NCBI GenBank assembly: GCA_021498125.1
Contig: JAIZWL010000001.1
Location: 899,434 to 963,433 of the forward strand
Source: Candidatus Thorarchaeota archaeon
GTDB lineage: Archaea; Asgardarchaeota; Thorarchaeia; Thorarchaeales; Thorarchaeaceae
Direction of reading: 5' to 3'
Length of the DNA: 64,000 nt
Both the position numbers and the translations under genes were made by a program. The notes beneath the pieces are model-generated. The model was not told the origin of the DNA. It ran no database searches and saw nothing but the letters and a program-made list of their open reading frames with translations. Below are positions 45,708 to 54,609 of the stretch, in pieces (position 1 is the first letter of the stretch; each line of letters begins with the position of its first letter).

Positions 45708-46292
45708 CTAGAAATTGGCATTATGTACCATAAAGTAGCTCTTAGGGTGATCACATGCAGGGCATCTCTCAGGTGGTTGTTCCCCAACATGGATATACCC
45801 ACAGTTTTGACAGCGCCACTTGATCTTGTTTTTGCGCTTGAAGACACGATCTTGTTCAACATTATCTGCGAGAATCGTATATCTTTCGTTGTGCCATTTT
45901 TCGGCGACAGAAATTGAACGGAAGATGACCGCTATCTTCTTGAACCCTTCTTCTTCTGCGATCTTTGCGAATTCGGGATACATCTCCTCATACTCGTAGC
46001 GTTCGCCCTCGGCGGCGGCTCGGAGATTTTCGAGAGTGGATCCCATAGGACCAGTTGGAAACGCTGCTGTGATCTCGACTTCTGGACTGGCGTTGCCCTC
46101 TCGTAAGAGTTTGAAGAATCTCTCTGCGTGTTCTTTTTCTTGGGCTGCGGTCTCCTCAAATACTTTTGATATCTGAACATAACCTTCCTTCTTGGCAATA
46201 CTTGCCCAGTACGTATAGCGGTTTCTTGCTTGGCTCTCACCTGCAAATGATGCTAGCAGGTTTTTTTCAGTCTTGGTTCCTTTGAGTTCCAT
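45708..46292 (-). CDS. rbr: Rubrerythrin
   Basis: A 194-residue peroxide-scavenging protein that reduces H2O2 with electrons from rubredoxin-type donors. The ferritin-like four-helix domain has the diiron ligands in ExxxR/ExxH form (SFAGESQARNRY, EETAAQEKEHAERFF, EGERYEYEEMYP, VAEKWHNERY). The C-terminus is a rubredoxin domain with CQNCGY and CPACDH pairs. ATG 46292 lies 7 bases after AAGGAGG; ATG 46295 is adjacent. An inverted repeat sits just upstream of its TATA-like box. The flavodiiron protein gene lies upstream on the same strand, forming an oxidative-stress pair. Confidence 0.95.
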   Translation of the reverse strand: MELKGTKTEKNLLASFAGESQARNRYTYWASIAKKEGYVQISKVFEETAAQEKEHAERFFKLLREGNASPEVEITAAFPTGPMGSTLENLRAAAEGERYEYEEMYPEFAKIAEEEGFKKIAVIFRSISVAEKWHNERYTILADNVEQDRVFKRKNKIKWRCQNCGYIHVGEQPPERCPACDHPKSYFMVHNANF

Positions 46293-46339
46293 CATTAGAC
46301 CTCCTTATTTAATGCGTTTAGCATTCATGGTCCTCAGTC

Positions 46340-46364
46340 TTAAGCTTTCGTCTAGACCAGTCTA
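46340..46364 (-). promoter_or_regulatory. Promoter and candidate operator of rubrerythrin
   Basis: On the minus strand CGAAAGCTTAAG (about 46351-46340) looks like BRE plus TATA. Immediately upstream is the inverted repeat TAGACtgGTCTA (46364-46353). Its position next to the BRE suits a redox-responsive regulator; the regulator is unknown. Confidence 0.45.
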
Positions 46365-46439
46365 ACTATTTACCACGAGCAGAACCGCGCATCTTCTGAG
46401 CTGGCTCATCGAGCAGCCTGCAAGAATCGATACTCAAGG

Positions 46440-46471
46440 ATGGTATGGCCTCTTGTGAAGTGCCATACCAT
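46440..46471 (-). terminator. Hairpin downstream of the flavodiiron gene
   Basis: ATGGTATGGC (46440-46449) pairs perfectly with GCCATACCAT (46462-46471), a 10-bp stem with a 12-base loop, 18 bases past the flavodiiron stop. There is no T-tract after it in the transcript direction, so it could be an RNA-stability element instead. Confidence 0.45.
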
Positions 46472-46488
46472 TTCAGGCTGAGTATATT

Positions 46489-47673
46489 TTATTTTAGGTG
46501 TTCTGCAATTGTCTTGGCGAGTGTCTTCACTTCTTTGATCTCGTCCTCATTTAGACGGCCACGAACACGAACGACAGGCTCGAGGATCTCGAACCCCATC
46601 TCTCCAATCCATTTCTGGAGCTTTTTGACACCGCCGCCGCCCCATCCAAAGGTTCCAAAGAGGGCAATTGGTCGCTTGATGAATCTCTTACATTGCATCT
46701 CATTGATGAAGTGCCAGACCTTGGGGAAGGGATAGGCATCATAGGTGGGTGTGCCAAGAACAATCACTCCTGCTCGTACAGCATCTGTGAGCACTCTGCT
46801 GGTCTCGGAGTACGAAACATTGTGGACGATCGTTTCCACGCCAAGAGCCTCCAGTTCTTTCTTGAGGAGCATGGCCGTGCGTTTAGTGAAGCCGTACATG
46901 GTCCCATAGATGATGATCGCATATTTTGCAAGTTCTGGCGACGACCACTCGGCATATTTCTGAACGATCCACATCGGGTCTTTTCTGTATATTGGGCCGT
47001 GACTGGGGGCGATCATCTTGATTCCAATGCCCAAGTCCTTGACCTTCTGGATTCCGCGCTGCACGAACTTGAAGTAACTCGTAATGATAGTTGACACGTA
47101 TCGCTGGCTTTCAGACTCTATGAGTCTCATATCGATCTCGTCGTCGAAGAGTTTGCCGTTGAGCGCACCATAGGATCCAAATGCATCACACGGGAAGAGG
47201 ATCTGGTCCTCTACAAGGTATGTCATCATGGTCTCGGGCCAGTGCAAGAACTGTGCATGCACGAATTTTAGCGTCTTCGATCCAAGTGACAGCTCTTCGA
47301 GGTCATCGACGATCTTCTCTTTTAGTGGTACATCATAGAACGATTTCTGAATGGCTGATGCCTTCTGTGTATAGACAAGAGTTGCATTCTTTGCTATCTT
47401 TGCAAGATGTGGGAGCGCCCCTGTATGATCGGGTTCCATGTGATTCAATATGATGTAGTCTAATTTCTCCGGCTCGACGACTTCTCGAATATTGTCAAGT
47501 AGTTCATCGGTCCACGGTTCTTTTGTTCCCTCGATCAGGGCTATCTTTTCATCAACTATCAGGTAGCTGTTGTAGCTCACGCCAAAAGGCAAGGCCCATT
47601 GGCCCTCAAAAAATTCAGTGTGGTGGTCATCGACCCCAACATAGTATACGCCATCTGCTAATTCTCTGTGCAT
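46489..47673 (-). CDS. fprA: A-type flavoprotein / flavodiiron protein (FprA family)
   Basis: A 394-residue enzyme that reduces O2 (or NO) to water in anaerobes. The N-terminal metallo-beta-lactamase-like domain has the diiron ligands HMEPDH, the His of FLHWPETM, the Asp of FPCDAFGSYG and the His of APSHGPIY. From about residue 250 a flavodoxin domain follows, with the FMN loop IIYGTMYGFTKRTA and the GTPTYDAYPFPKV loop. Electrons usually come from rubredoxin or F420H2. It is followed by rubrerythrin, its common functional partner. Confidence 0.95.
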   Translation of the reverse strand: MHRELADGVYYVGVDDHHTEFFEGQWALPFGVSYNSYLIVDEKIALIEGTKEPWTDELLDNIREVVEPEKLDYIILNHMEPDHTGALPHLAKIAKNATLVYTQKASAIQKSFYDVPLKEKIVDDLEELSLGSKTLKFVHAQFLHWPETMMTYLVEDQILFPCDAFGSYGALNGKLFDDEIDMRLIESESQRYVSTIITSYFKFVQRGIQKVKDLGIGIKMIAPSHGPIYRKDPMWIVQKYAEWSSPELAKYAIIIYGTMYGFTKRTAMLLKKELEALGVETIVHNVSYSETSRVLTDAVRAGVIVLGTPTYDAYPFPKVWHFINEMQCKRFIKRPIALFGTFGWGGGGVKKLQKWIGEMGFEILEPVVRVRGRLNEDEIKEVKTLAKTIAEHLK

Positions 47674-47678
47674 TTGTC

Positions 47679-47777
47679 ATACTCCCTGTTTTTATGGTCT
47701 TAATTATACTCCCTGTGTTATAAGCACTATTCTGTGACCACAGGACTCATTGTGGTTTCGTATTGTATGTCCTGTGG
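47679..47777 (-). promoter_or_regulatory. Repeats in the flavodiiron upstream region
   Basis: ATACTCCCTGT occurs twice (47679-47689 and 47706-47716), 27 bases apart, covering the ribosome site and the likely RNA start. A TATA-like CTTATAAC on the minus strand lies near 47725-47718. Further upstream CCACAGGAC (47738-47746) and GTCCTGTGG (47769-47777) form a 9-bp inverted repeat, and CTGTG/CACAG at 47732-47743 a smaller one. These are operator candidates; the 9-bp repeat may also terminate the upstream amidase transcript. Confidence 0.4.
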
Positions 47778-47803
47778 CCATCGAGTATACCAATCGGGCG
47801 AGT

Positions 47804-48670
47804 CTAGAGGTCTAATATCTCGTCGTACGTTTCGGGTCTACGATCCCTAAAGAACGGCCAATAGTTCTTGACCTCTCTCGTCAAGTCTAGATCAACATCT
47901 GCCACTACCAGTTCATCGCCCTTGTCTGAGCCTTGTACCACTATCTCTCCCTTTGGATTGACGATGTAGGAGGAACCATAGAAATATCCAATGCCCCAAG
48001 GCTCATCTCCAACTCGATTGATCGCCGCAACAAAATATCCATTGGCTACCGCATGTGCTGACTGCTCAAGGGTCCAGAGATGGTCTGAATGCCCACGAGT
48101 AGTTGCTGATGGGTTGAACACGATCTCTGCACCGTTGAGACCTAATATTCTTGCGCCCTCTGGAAAGTGTCTGTCATAGCAGGTATAGATTCCTACAAGT
48201 CCGTATGCGGTTTCAAAGACCGGGTATCCAAGGTTGCCGGGTCTAAAGTAGAATTTTTCCCAGTAGCCAGGGGGCTGATGTGGAATGTGGCTCTTGCGGT
48301 ACATCCCCACAAGCTCGCCATCTGCGTCAATGATCACGGTGGTATTGTAATAGAATCCGGGAGCCTCTTCCTCAAAGATGGGAAGGATGATGACCATCTT
48401 GTGTTTCGCGGCCAATTCTGAGAAACGTTCAGTGATTGGTCCGGGGATCTCTTCAGCGAACTTGAACCAGCGTCTGTTCTGCTCGGCTGCAAAATACGGT
48501 CCAAAGAATAGCTCCTGAAAACAGATCATCTGTACCCCTTTGGCAGCAGCCTCTTCCACGAAGCGTTCATGTTTTGCAAGCATTGCCTCAATACCGTTCT
48601 CTATGTCTTCTTCTGTTTCGACATTGTCTTCCCATTTTGCCTGAACAAGTCCGATCCTTACATTACGCAT
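47804..48670 (-). CDS. Carbon-nitrogen hydrolase (N-carbamoylputrescine amidase / beta-ureidopropionase-like)
   Basis: A 288-residue nitrilase-superfamily amidase. The catalytic triad is present: Glu in CFQELFFGPYF, Lys in MYRKSHIPH and Cys in YTCYDRHFPEGAR. The YCYDRHFPE-type motif and the length best match N-carbamoylputrescine amidase (AguB) and beta-ureidopropionase, which split carbamoylated amines into amine, CO2 and ammonia. The divergent neighbour is a carbamoyltransferase, so the pair may handle carbamoylated amino acids or polyamines; that link is inference. Confidence 0.88.
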   Translation of the reverse strand: MRNVRIGLVQAKWEDNVETEEDIENGIEAMLAKHERFVEEAAAKGVQMICFQELFFGPYFAAEQNRRWFKFAEEIPGPITERFSELAAKHKMVIILPIFEEEAPGFYYNTTVIIDADGELVGMYRKSHIPHQPPGYWEKFYFRPGNLGYPVFETAYGLVGIYTCYDRHFPEGARILGLNGAEIVFNPSATTRGHSDHLWTLEQSAHAVANGYFVAAINRVGDEPWGIGYFYGSSYIVNPKGEIVVQGSDKGDELVVADVDLDLTREVKNYWPFFRDRRPETYDEILDL

Positions 48671-48787
48671 CTAATACACCTTCTAATTGCCTGTCGTAAC
48701 CGACAGATGTTGAAGATATAGCTTTGGGCATGGCATCAGTCACATCTATTAACTAGCAGCTACCACTCTATTTGATGTGATGAACTG

Positions 48788-49819
48788 ATGAATTCTCTCT
48801 ACGGTAAAGATCTGATCACAACGCAAGAGTGGAGTGTTGAAGAACTCGAACGGGCACTTGATCTGGCCTTTGAGTTCAAAGAACATCGATTTGATCATCC
48901 ACTACGGAATTGTCTGGACAGACGGACCTTCTTCATGTTCTTTTATAATCCCAGTGTGCGTACACGGCAATCTTTTGAGGCAGCCGCAACAGAACTTGGT
49001 GGCCATGCTCAGTTCTTGGAACCAAAATCAATGAGGCTCAAATCAGCCAAGACCGCTGGTGAGACCGTTCAAGATGCGGCTAATGTCATGAGTCGGTATG
49101 CCGTTGGAATTGGTATTAGAATTCTTGAGACCGCTATCGAAGAGTACGGTCAGGGTGATGCTCTTCTGAGAGAGTATGCAAAATATGCCAGTGTTCCGAT
49201 TGTCAGTATGGCACATGATAGATTCCATCCCTGTCAAGGACTTGCCGATGTAATGGGGATGAGGATGCATGCAGGCAAGGATCTCAAGGGAAAGAAGCTG
49301 CTGCAGGTCTGGGGTAAGGGAGGACTTGTCCGTTCTTGGAGTTCTGTTCAGGAGAGTATCCTGATTAACACGAGGCTCGGGATGGATGTCACACTTGCCT
49401 ATCCTGAGGGTTATGATCTTGACCCAGAGGTCATTCAGTGGGCAGAGGACAATGCCACTGTTGCAGGTGGCAATTTCGAGATCGTTCATGACCTTGAAGA
49501 AGCATATGATGGTGCAGACTTTGTCTACTCGCGCAATTGGATGACCTCCGGATTCTATCCCTACGCCAAGAAGCATGGAGTCGATAAGGCAAAGCAGAAG
49601 GAGATTGAGATGGCCATGAAGCATGATGATTGGATCACAACAAAGGAATGGATGGCAAAGACCAATGATGCCTACTTTATCCACTGTGGTCCTGTTGACC
49701 GTGGTTCTGAGGTCACAGATGAGGTCTGCGATGGACCAAGATCAATTGTCTATGACATTGCTGAGAATAGACTTCATGTGCAGAAGGCAATTATGGCACT
49801 GACCATGGCGAAAATCTAA
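48788..49819 (+). CDS. Carbamoyltransferase of the N-acetylornithine carbamoyltransferase type
   Basis: A 343-residue member of the aspartate/ornithine carbamoyltransferase family. It has the carbamoyl-phosphate loop FYNPSVRTRQSFE, the HPCQGLAD motif, and TRLGMDVTLAYPEGYDLDP. The opening TTQEWSVEEL, SRYAVGIGIR and the ending ENRLHVQKAIM closely follow N-acetylornithine carbamoyltransferases, a knotted subgroup. The substrate-binding HCLP motif reads HCGPVDRG here, so the acceptor amine may differ from both ornithine and acetylornithine. The adjacent carbon-nitrogen hydrolase is divergently transcribed. Confidence 0.82.
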   Translation: MNSLYGKDLITTQEWSVEELERALDLAFEFKEHRFDHPLRNCLDRRTFFMFFYNPSVRTRQSFEAAATELGGHAQFLEPKSMRLKSAKTAGETVQDAANVMSRYAVGIGIRILETAIEEYGQGDALLREYAKYASVPIVSMAHDRFHPCQGLADVMGMRMHAGKDLKGKKLLQVWGKGGLVRSWSSVQESILINTRLGMDVTLAYPEGYDLDPEVIQWAEDNATVAGGNFEIVHDLEEAYDGADFVYSRNWMTSGFYPYAKKHGVDKAKQKEIEMAMKHDDWITTKEWMAKTNDAYFIHCGPVDRGSEVTDEVCDGPRSIVYDIAENRLHVQKAIMALTMAKI

Positions 49820-49832
49820 GTCGGATAATTCG

Positions 49833-49908
49833 TGTTACAGTACTGTGCAGATACCACATTTGTCGTTCCAGAGCTGTAACAGTGGTTCTGCACATCCCCT
49901 CCTCTTTT
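49833..49908 (+). terminator. Terminator region with two mutually exclusive stems
   Basis: TGTTACAG (49833-49840) matches CTGTAACA (49874-49881), and the segment 49844-49857 pairs over 13 bp with 49882-49894 with one bulged T at 49852. The second stem is followed by CCCCTCCTCTTTTT. The arms interleave (A, B, A', B'), so both cannot form as simple hairpins. It lies between the carbamoyltransferase and the convergent methyltransferase gene. Confidence 0.55.
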
Positions 49909-49978
49909 TCGTGAAGTTTCATAGGTCATCTGGCAATAAGCATGATCAAACTCTCGACCGATAACAATTATTTGCAAA

Positions 49979-51208
49979 TTACTTTTTCAGTATCACTAGT
50001 CGTTCTGATGCAGCACGCGCATCTTTGTTTCCCGTAGCCGGATTTACTTGATATCTGAACATACGGCGAGCAACGATTGTATCAATCAGTGTTGCTTCAT
50101 GGGTCCAGCCGATCTGAGAGAAGTGTTCTATCAATATTTTATCGATTGGCACCTGTCGCCCTCGCAAGCTTGCGCGTCCCACAAAGATGCACATCATACG
50201 TTTCACTTGGGATTCCAGTCGCTCAAGCGTGCCAAGTACAGCATGAAAGTAAGTGTCATAGATCTTACGCATATGGTCCTCATGAATTCCCTCTCGAAAT
50301 GCCTCGAAGGTTGGCGAGTATATTGTAATGGGATCTACTCGTCTATAGGGCACTTCCAGTCGAGAAAGACGACTGATCTCTTTCTCCGAGTATCCTAACC
50401 AAAAGAGATCCATTTTTGCGTATCGAATATATTCTTGAGATTGGAGGTATGGTGGCGACGTGATAAGTAGATCCACCTCATTATCAAGGCGTTCGTGAAG
50501 TGTGTCTACTCCTGCCCGAATCTTTGCTCTCACCTGACGAGATGTTGAGAGGTCTGCATTCTCTCTCAACCTACGCATCATTGTATTAATCTCTTTTTCA
50601 AGCATGATGTAGAACTTTCTTTTCCAATCAGATTCGAGAAGGATGGATATTCTCATACGTGATTGTGGTGAACTTGAAAGCTTCATTCGTCCCCTATCAT
50701 CAAATGAATACTGCCTGCTGACCTTGAGCAGTGGGATTGTGAGAAGAAGTTGTTCGTATTCGGATTCAATTGCATAATAACCCCCCCATGCTCGCATCAG
50801 CAGAGGGCGAAATTCACTTGGAAACCAATAGTCAAACTTGGACCAGTCCGGAACAAATGTCTTAGTCGATCGTTTCAGATGTGTTATGATGTCTGATACA
50901 TTGATTTCTCTTGGCCTCAATTGCATTATTCTGTGAACGAAGTCAAGAATCGGGTTCAAGTCCCAGAGTTCGTAATCGTATCCATAGATTCGTGCGACAG
51001 CGCCTACTGTTCCATAACCTGCAAACGGATCAAAGACTGTGTCACCATTATTGGCATATCTGTCTAGAATGTAAGCGACAACGTGAGGTATGAATTTTGC
51101 CGGATATCTGTAGAGTGCAAAAATACCGTACGTGGTTGATGGCAAGTCTACTGATTGACGGAACGAGATTCTATGTTCTCTATTAGACTGCACATCGCTT
51201 CGATCCAT
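49979..51208 (-). CDS. DNA methyltransferase (N4-cytosine/N6-adenine type), orphan
   Basis: The 409-residue protein has an S-adenosylmethionine site FDPFAGYGTVGA near residue 60 and the catalytic motif LLITSPPYLQSQEY near residue 250, the TSPPY variant typical of N4-cytosine and some N6-adenine enzymes. The FxGxG motif precedes the catalytic motif. The region between is mainly helical and probably recognises DNA. No restriction endonuclease gene is adjacent, so it is either an orphan regulatory methylase or has a distant partner. It is more AT-rich than its neighbours, which may indicate transfer. Confidence 0.85.
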   Translation of the reverse strand: MDRSDVQSNREHRISFRQSVDLPSTTYGIFALYRYPAKFIPHVVAYILDRYANNGDTVFDPFAGYGTVGAVARIYGYDYELWDLNPILDFVHRIMQLRPREINVSDIITHLKRSTKTFVPDWSKFDYWFPSEFRPLLMRAWGGYYAIESEYEQLLLTIPLLKVSRQYSFDDRGRMKLSSSPQSRMRISILLESDWKRKFYIMLEKEINTMMRRLRENADLSTSRQVRAKIRAGVDTLHERLDNEVDLLITSPPYLQSQEYIRYAKMDLFWLGYSEKEISRLSRLEVPYRRVDPITIYSPTFEAFREGIHEDHMRKIYDTYFHAVLGTLERLESQVKRMMCIFVGRASLRGRQVPIDKILIEHFSQIGWTHEATLIDTIVARRMFRYQVNPATGNKDARAASERLVILKK

Positions 51209-51444
51209 TTTGTGGCCTCACAGCTACTTTGTATATCTCTATGCTATCATTGTTATGTGTTGTTGGAGAGGTATATGGAGTGAGGCCCTATCAAAAATCC
51301 GCTGTATGATTGCGATTGGCTTCCCCATATTCTACTGCTTCGATCATAGAGATGTTTTAATTCGTTATTTTATTGGTCTGCGGTATATCCAATGTTGTCT
51401 TCGCGAGGGTCGTTCTGCGGATGGGCCTGAGACCCTGTCTCCTT

Positions 51445-52347
51445 TTACCATGCGCCCTCTGTTTCGTCAAAGGCATTCATAAGGAATAACATGACCACTC
51501 CAAAGATGATCAGCGTGACGAAAAAGCCAATGACGAAGGTTATTCCTGAGAGCTGGTTCCAGTAGAAGAAGTTACCATAGATGCTATTCCATGAGATACC
51601 CCCGGTGAGGATCCCTATTCCGATTAGTATGAACGGTGCGAGGAAGAACATCGATATGGCCCCTATGATCCATGCTATTCGTTTCAGCCATACCCTCTGT
51701 TTACTCCGTTTTTGAGGTGCTTCTGTTGATTGTTCTTGTAACACAACACCGGAATCGCTCTTCATCATTGTCATCTCCATGATTCGGATTGGTGCAGCTA
51801 TCTTTCTTGTTGCAAGAAAGATCAGAAGACTCGTTCTCTTATTCTGTACGTATCTTCGTATCGCATCCAGCGAGATAGTACTCTCTCTTGAAAGTAACCG
51901 TTTCAGCATTAGATATGTGCTCAGGCTCAATAGAGAGGCCCACATCACTGTATCAGGTTGACTGAGCAAAATAAGCGTATTGTAACTGACACCAAAGATC
52001 CTGATAGCCACCAATATGCTTGCAACCCTGATGACATTGAGAGATATGCCCTTTCTCGTGTGAACATAGTATGTGCCAACGATCATCAAAAAGAGCGGAA
52101 ATGATATTGCATCTATGATGAACCAGATCGGCCATAGATTTATGCTTAGCATTAAGCGGACCACCGGGTTGAACTCGTATTCATGACCATGTGTCTGAAA
52201 GAGGATCATGGTACTAAGTGCATCAATGATCCCGATCGGTGAGAGAATGAATACCAGCCCTTTGATTCCTCTATCGCTCCACCATAATGTGAATAGGTCT
52301 CTTGTCCGCACGGTACTTCGTTCTGGCTCTTGATAGACTCCGCACAT
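51445..52347 (-). CDS. Hypothetical membrane protein with DUF5658-like N-terminal half
   Basis: A 300-residue protein with about six hydrophobic helices. The first part, GIIDALSTMILFQTHGHEYEFNPVV read in two pieces, has the D...T...E-NP pattern of DUF5658 membrane proteins. A soluble linker (residues ~175-215) leads to two or more C-terminal helices. Function is unknown. The 236 bases between this gene and the methyltransferase start contain no credible gene. Confidence 0.6.
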   Translation of the reverse strand: MCGVYQEPERSTVRTRDLFTLWWSDRGIKGLVFILSPIGIIDALSTMILFQTHGHEYEFNPVVRLMLSINLWPIWFIIDAISFPLFLMIVGTYYVHTRKGISLNVIRVASILVAIRIFGVSYNTLILLSQPDTVMWASLLSLSTYLMLKRLLSRESTISLDAIRRYVQNKRTSLLIFLATRKIAAPIRIMEMTMMKSDSGVVLQEQSTEAPQKRSKQRVWLKRIAWIIGAISMFFLAPFILIGIGILTGGISWNSIYGNFFYWNQLSGITFVIGFFVTLIIFGVVMLFLMNAFDETEGAW

Positions 52348-52693
52348 TGTTATCAGTCTTCAATTTAAAATGGTCGAGCGTTAGGGTTTCTATCCTCCTG
52401 ACTTTTGTCTACTCACCATTTTTATCGCAAGTATCTGTGTAGCTATATTAGTAGAAATTCCCTAATATGGCTAATGATTGACGAGCGTGCTATTCTGTGC
52501 AGGCGGTATTTTTTACGTCCGCTTGATTTATGCAGTCGTATGGATGACCGCTGTACTGAGGTCTCTTCTGTGCCGTCATTTGTCGGACACGTGAGAGTCA
52601 CTCTATTGCCTCGACTATCCCCTTGCAAATTAGTGTGCTAGGAGAAAGAACTTGATGGCAGATTTGGAGGGAAAAAAAGAATTAGGAGGCAAG
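52348..52693. other. Intergenic region, no gene recognised
   Basis: Apart from the promoter of the DUF5658-like gene at its left end and the terminator at its right end, this stretch shows no reading frame with a ribosome site and no RNA gene I can identify. Confidence 0.4.
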
Positions 52694-52711
52694 AGCAGAG
52701 AAGACTCTGCT
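52672..52711 (-). terminator. Terminator of the peptide-binding protein gene
   Basis: AGCAGAG (52694-52700) and CTCTGCT (52705-52711) make a perfect 7-bp stem with a 4-base loop. On the minus strand it is followed within ~13 bases by TTCTTTTTTTCC, a good termination tract. Confidence 0.7.
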
Positions 52712-52731
52712 AATGCCTTTTACTTGATCTA

Positions 52732-54609
52732 TTACTCTGTTAACCACATGTCGTAGAAGTATGCACCATGCATTGGGTTGGCGGCATATTGCCCACCGTT
52801 GACCGATGCACTGTATACTAACAATGTGGTTGCCTGATACACCCAGATGTATGCAGCGTGATCCACGATTGCCTCCTGGATCTCCTTGTAGAGCTGCTTG
52901 CGCTGAGTAGCATCTTGGCTCTGTGCTGCCTGAGTGATCTTTGCATCAATGGAAGCTGCATCCCAACCAGTTGAGTCAGCAAGGCGTGACCAGTGGCCGT
53001 AGGTGCCAGTGCTCTTGACGTACGGACCGACATAGTTGTCAGGGTCTGCGTAGTCTGGAGCCCAACCGATCATCCAACAGCCGACTTGACCTGCAATTGC
53101 TGCATGGATGTAGTCAGACCATTCCAGTGGCTGAGTGTTGATTGTGAGAGTGTGACCTGGCTGGGTCGTTCCGCTGAGAGCAAGCATCTTGTTGATACCG
53201 TCCTTCAGCAGGAGCATTGCGTTCTCACGAACAGTGTTACCACTGTTGTAGTAGAGGTTGATGGTCCATGATGCATTCTCAAGAATTGTGTTAAGGCCAT
53301 CATCAGCCATTGCCTTGTTCCAGTACTCCTGAGCCTTGGTCAGGCTGTAGTTATACTGATAGAGGCTATCATCGTGACCGAACATTCCGATTGGAATGGG
53401 GCCCTGACCCTGAACACCAAAACCGTTGGTGATCTTGTCAATGAACGTCTGATAGTTGAAGGCGTGACTGAATGCCTTTCGCACGTTCTTCAATGCGAAC
53501 ATGTTCTTTATGGTCTTACCACTGGCCTTGTCATCGACTGTCGGGCTCATGGTAAAGTGGATTGATGCAATTGTGTAGCTTGGATACTTTGCCCAGACAT
53601 GCAATGTCTCCGGAGTCAAGCTCTGAACAGTTCCATCATTCGCATCGAATGCTGGAGCTGATACGTTGTTGTAGACACTGAATGCGTGGGTTGTTGGCCA
53701 ATATGTGGCCTGCGATTCGCCTGCCTTGATGTTCATGATACGGCTGTTGACATCATCGTTTGTCTTGATGATGACGCGGTCAATAGCGCCAGCGTATGCG
53801 AACCTGCTCTTGGCATCGGCTTCACGCCAGTAGTGTGGATTCCTAACGAGTGTGATTGCTTCATCCTTCTTCCAGGAATCGAGCATATACGGACCAGTAC
53901 CACAGGTCTTTACATCAAGCACATCATTGTGCTCGCCAATAGTGATGCCACCGTTCTTCTCAATGAAGGTGGGGCTGATCATTGCTGCAACTTCGTATGT
54001 GATAGCTGCAAGGAATGGTGTGTATGGATAGGCCAAACGGATTCTGACAGTGTAATCATCAAGGACGATGATTGCGCCAGTACCTGCATCATTCTGTGCC
54101 TTCCATGCAGTGTAGTTGCCTATATGTGATGCGGAGCCGGGACCGTCTCCAAAGACAGCATCTTCAATGGCCTGACCGCCAAGGATTGGCTCTGCAACCA
54201 TCCATGCCGGACCACCAGGATCAAAGACAGCAAGGATGCGCTCAAAGTTGTACTTCACACAAGAGGCATTGAATGGGGTTCCATCTTGGAATGTAACGCC
54301 TTGTCTCAGTGTGAATGTATAGTTCAGACCATCTGCTGATACCGTTAGACCAGAAGCAAGCAACGGTACCGTGGGCTCGGTGCTCAGACTATCCCACTCA
54401 TAGGTATATAGCGTTTCATAGACGTTGTACGCGATCCATGAGCCAAATGACTCATAGTTGACATGGGGGTCCATATAGTCGGGGTTACCAATGGTTTCCC
54501 AGACCAATGTCTGCCCATGTGGGGCTGGCGGTGTCATAAGAAGATATCCGCCTGCTGCCGCTACTATGACGACAACGACTACAACCGCTATTAGCTGGTT
54601 CTTTTCCAT
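52732..54609 (-). CDS. Peptide ABC transporter substrate-binding protein (family 5, DppA/OppA-like)
   Basis: A 625-residue extracellular binding protein. It starts with an N-terminal membrane anchor (LIAVVVVVVIVAAAGGYLL) without a lipobox cysteine, then the SBP family 5 fold. Recognisable elements are NPDYMDPHVNYESF, YETLYTYEW, LRQGVTFQDGTPFNASCVKYNFER, whose middle is the family signature region, and CGTGPYMLDSWKKDE. It should capture oligopeptides outside the cell and hand them to the permeases encoded divergently at 54976-57370. ATG 54609 follows AAGGAGAAAAA. Confidence 0.93.
   Translation of the reverse strand: MEKNQLIAVVVVVVIVAAAGGYLLMTPPAPHGQTLVWETIGNPDYMDPHVNYESFGSWIAYNVYETLYTYEWDSLSTEPTVPLLASGLTVSADGLNYTFTLRQGVTFQDGTPFNASCVKYNFERILAVFDPGGPAWMVAEPILGGQAIEDAVFGDGPGSASHIGNYTAWKAQNDAGTGAIIVLDDYTVRIRLAYPYTPFLAAITYEVAAMISPTFIEKNGGITIGEHNDVLDVKTCGTGPYMLDSWKKDEAITLVRNPHYWREADAKSRFAYAGAIDRVIIKTNDDVNSRIMNIKAGESQATYWPTTHAFSVYNNVSAPAFDANDGTVQSLTPETLHVWAKYPSYTIASIHFTMSPTVDDKASGKTIKNMFALKNVRKAFSHAFNYQTFIDKITNGFGVQGQGPIPIGMFGHDDSLYQYNYSLTKAQEYWNKAMADDGLNTILENASWTINLYYNSGNTVRENAMLLLKDGINKMLALSGTTQPGHTLTINTQPLEWSDYIHAAIAGQVGCWMIGWAPDYADPDNYVGPYVKSTGTYGHWSRLADSTGWDAASIDAKITQAAQSQDATQRKQLYKEIQEAIVDHAAYIWVYQATTLLVYSASVNGGQYAANPMHGAYFYDMWLTE

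Noticed and set aside
51210-51482. A 90-codon plus-strand frame
   Set aside because: It overlaps the end of the DUF5658-like gene on the other strand, is rich in Cys/Trp/Tyr like random translation and has no ribosome site.
52405-52641. A 78-codon plus-strand frame in the gap before the binding-protein terminator
   Set aside because: No ribosome site, cysteine- and arginine-rich composition, and no homology pattern.
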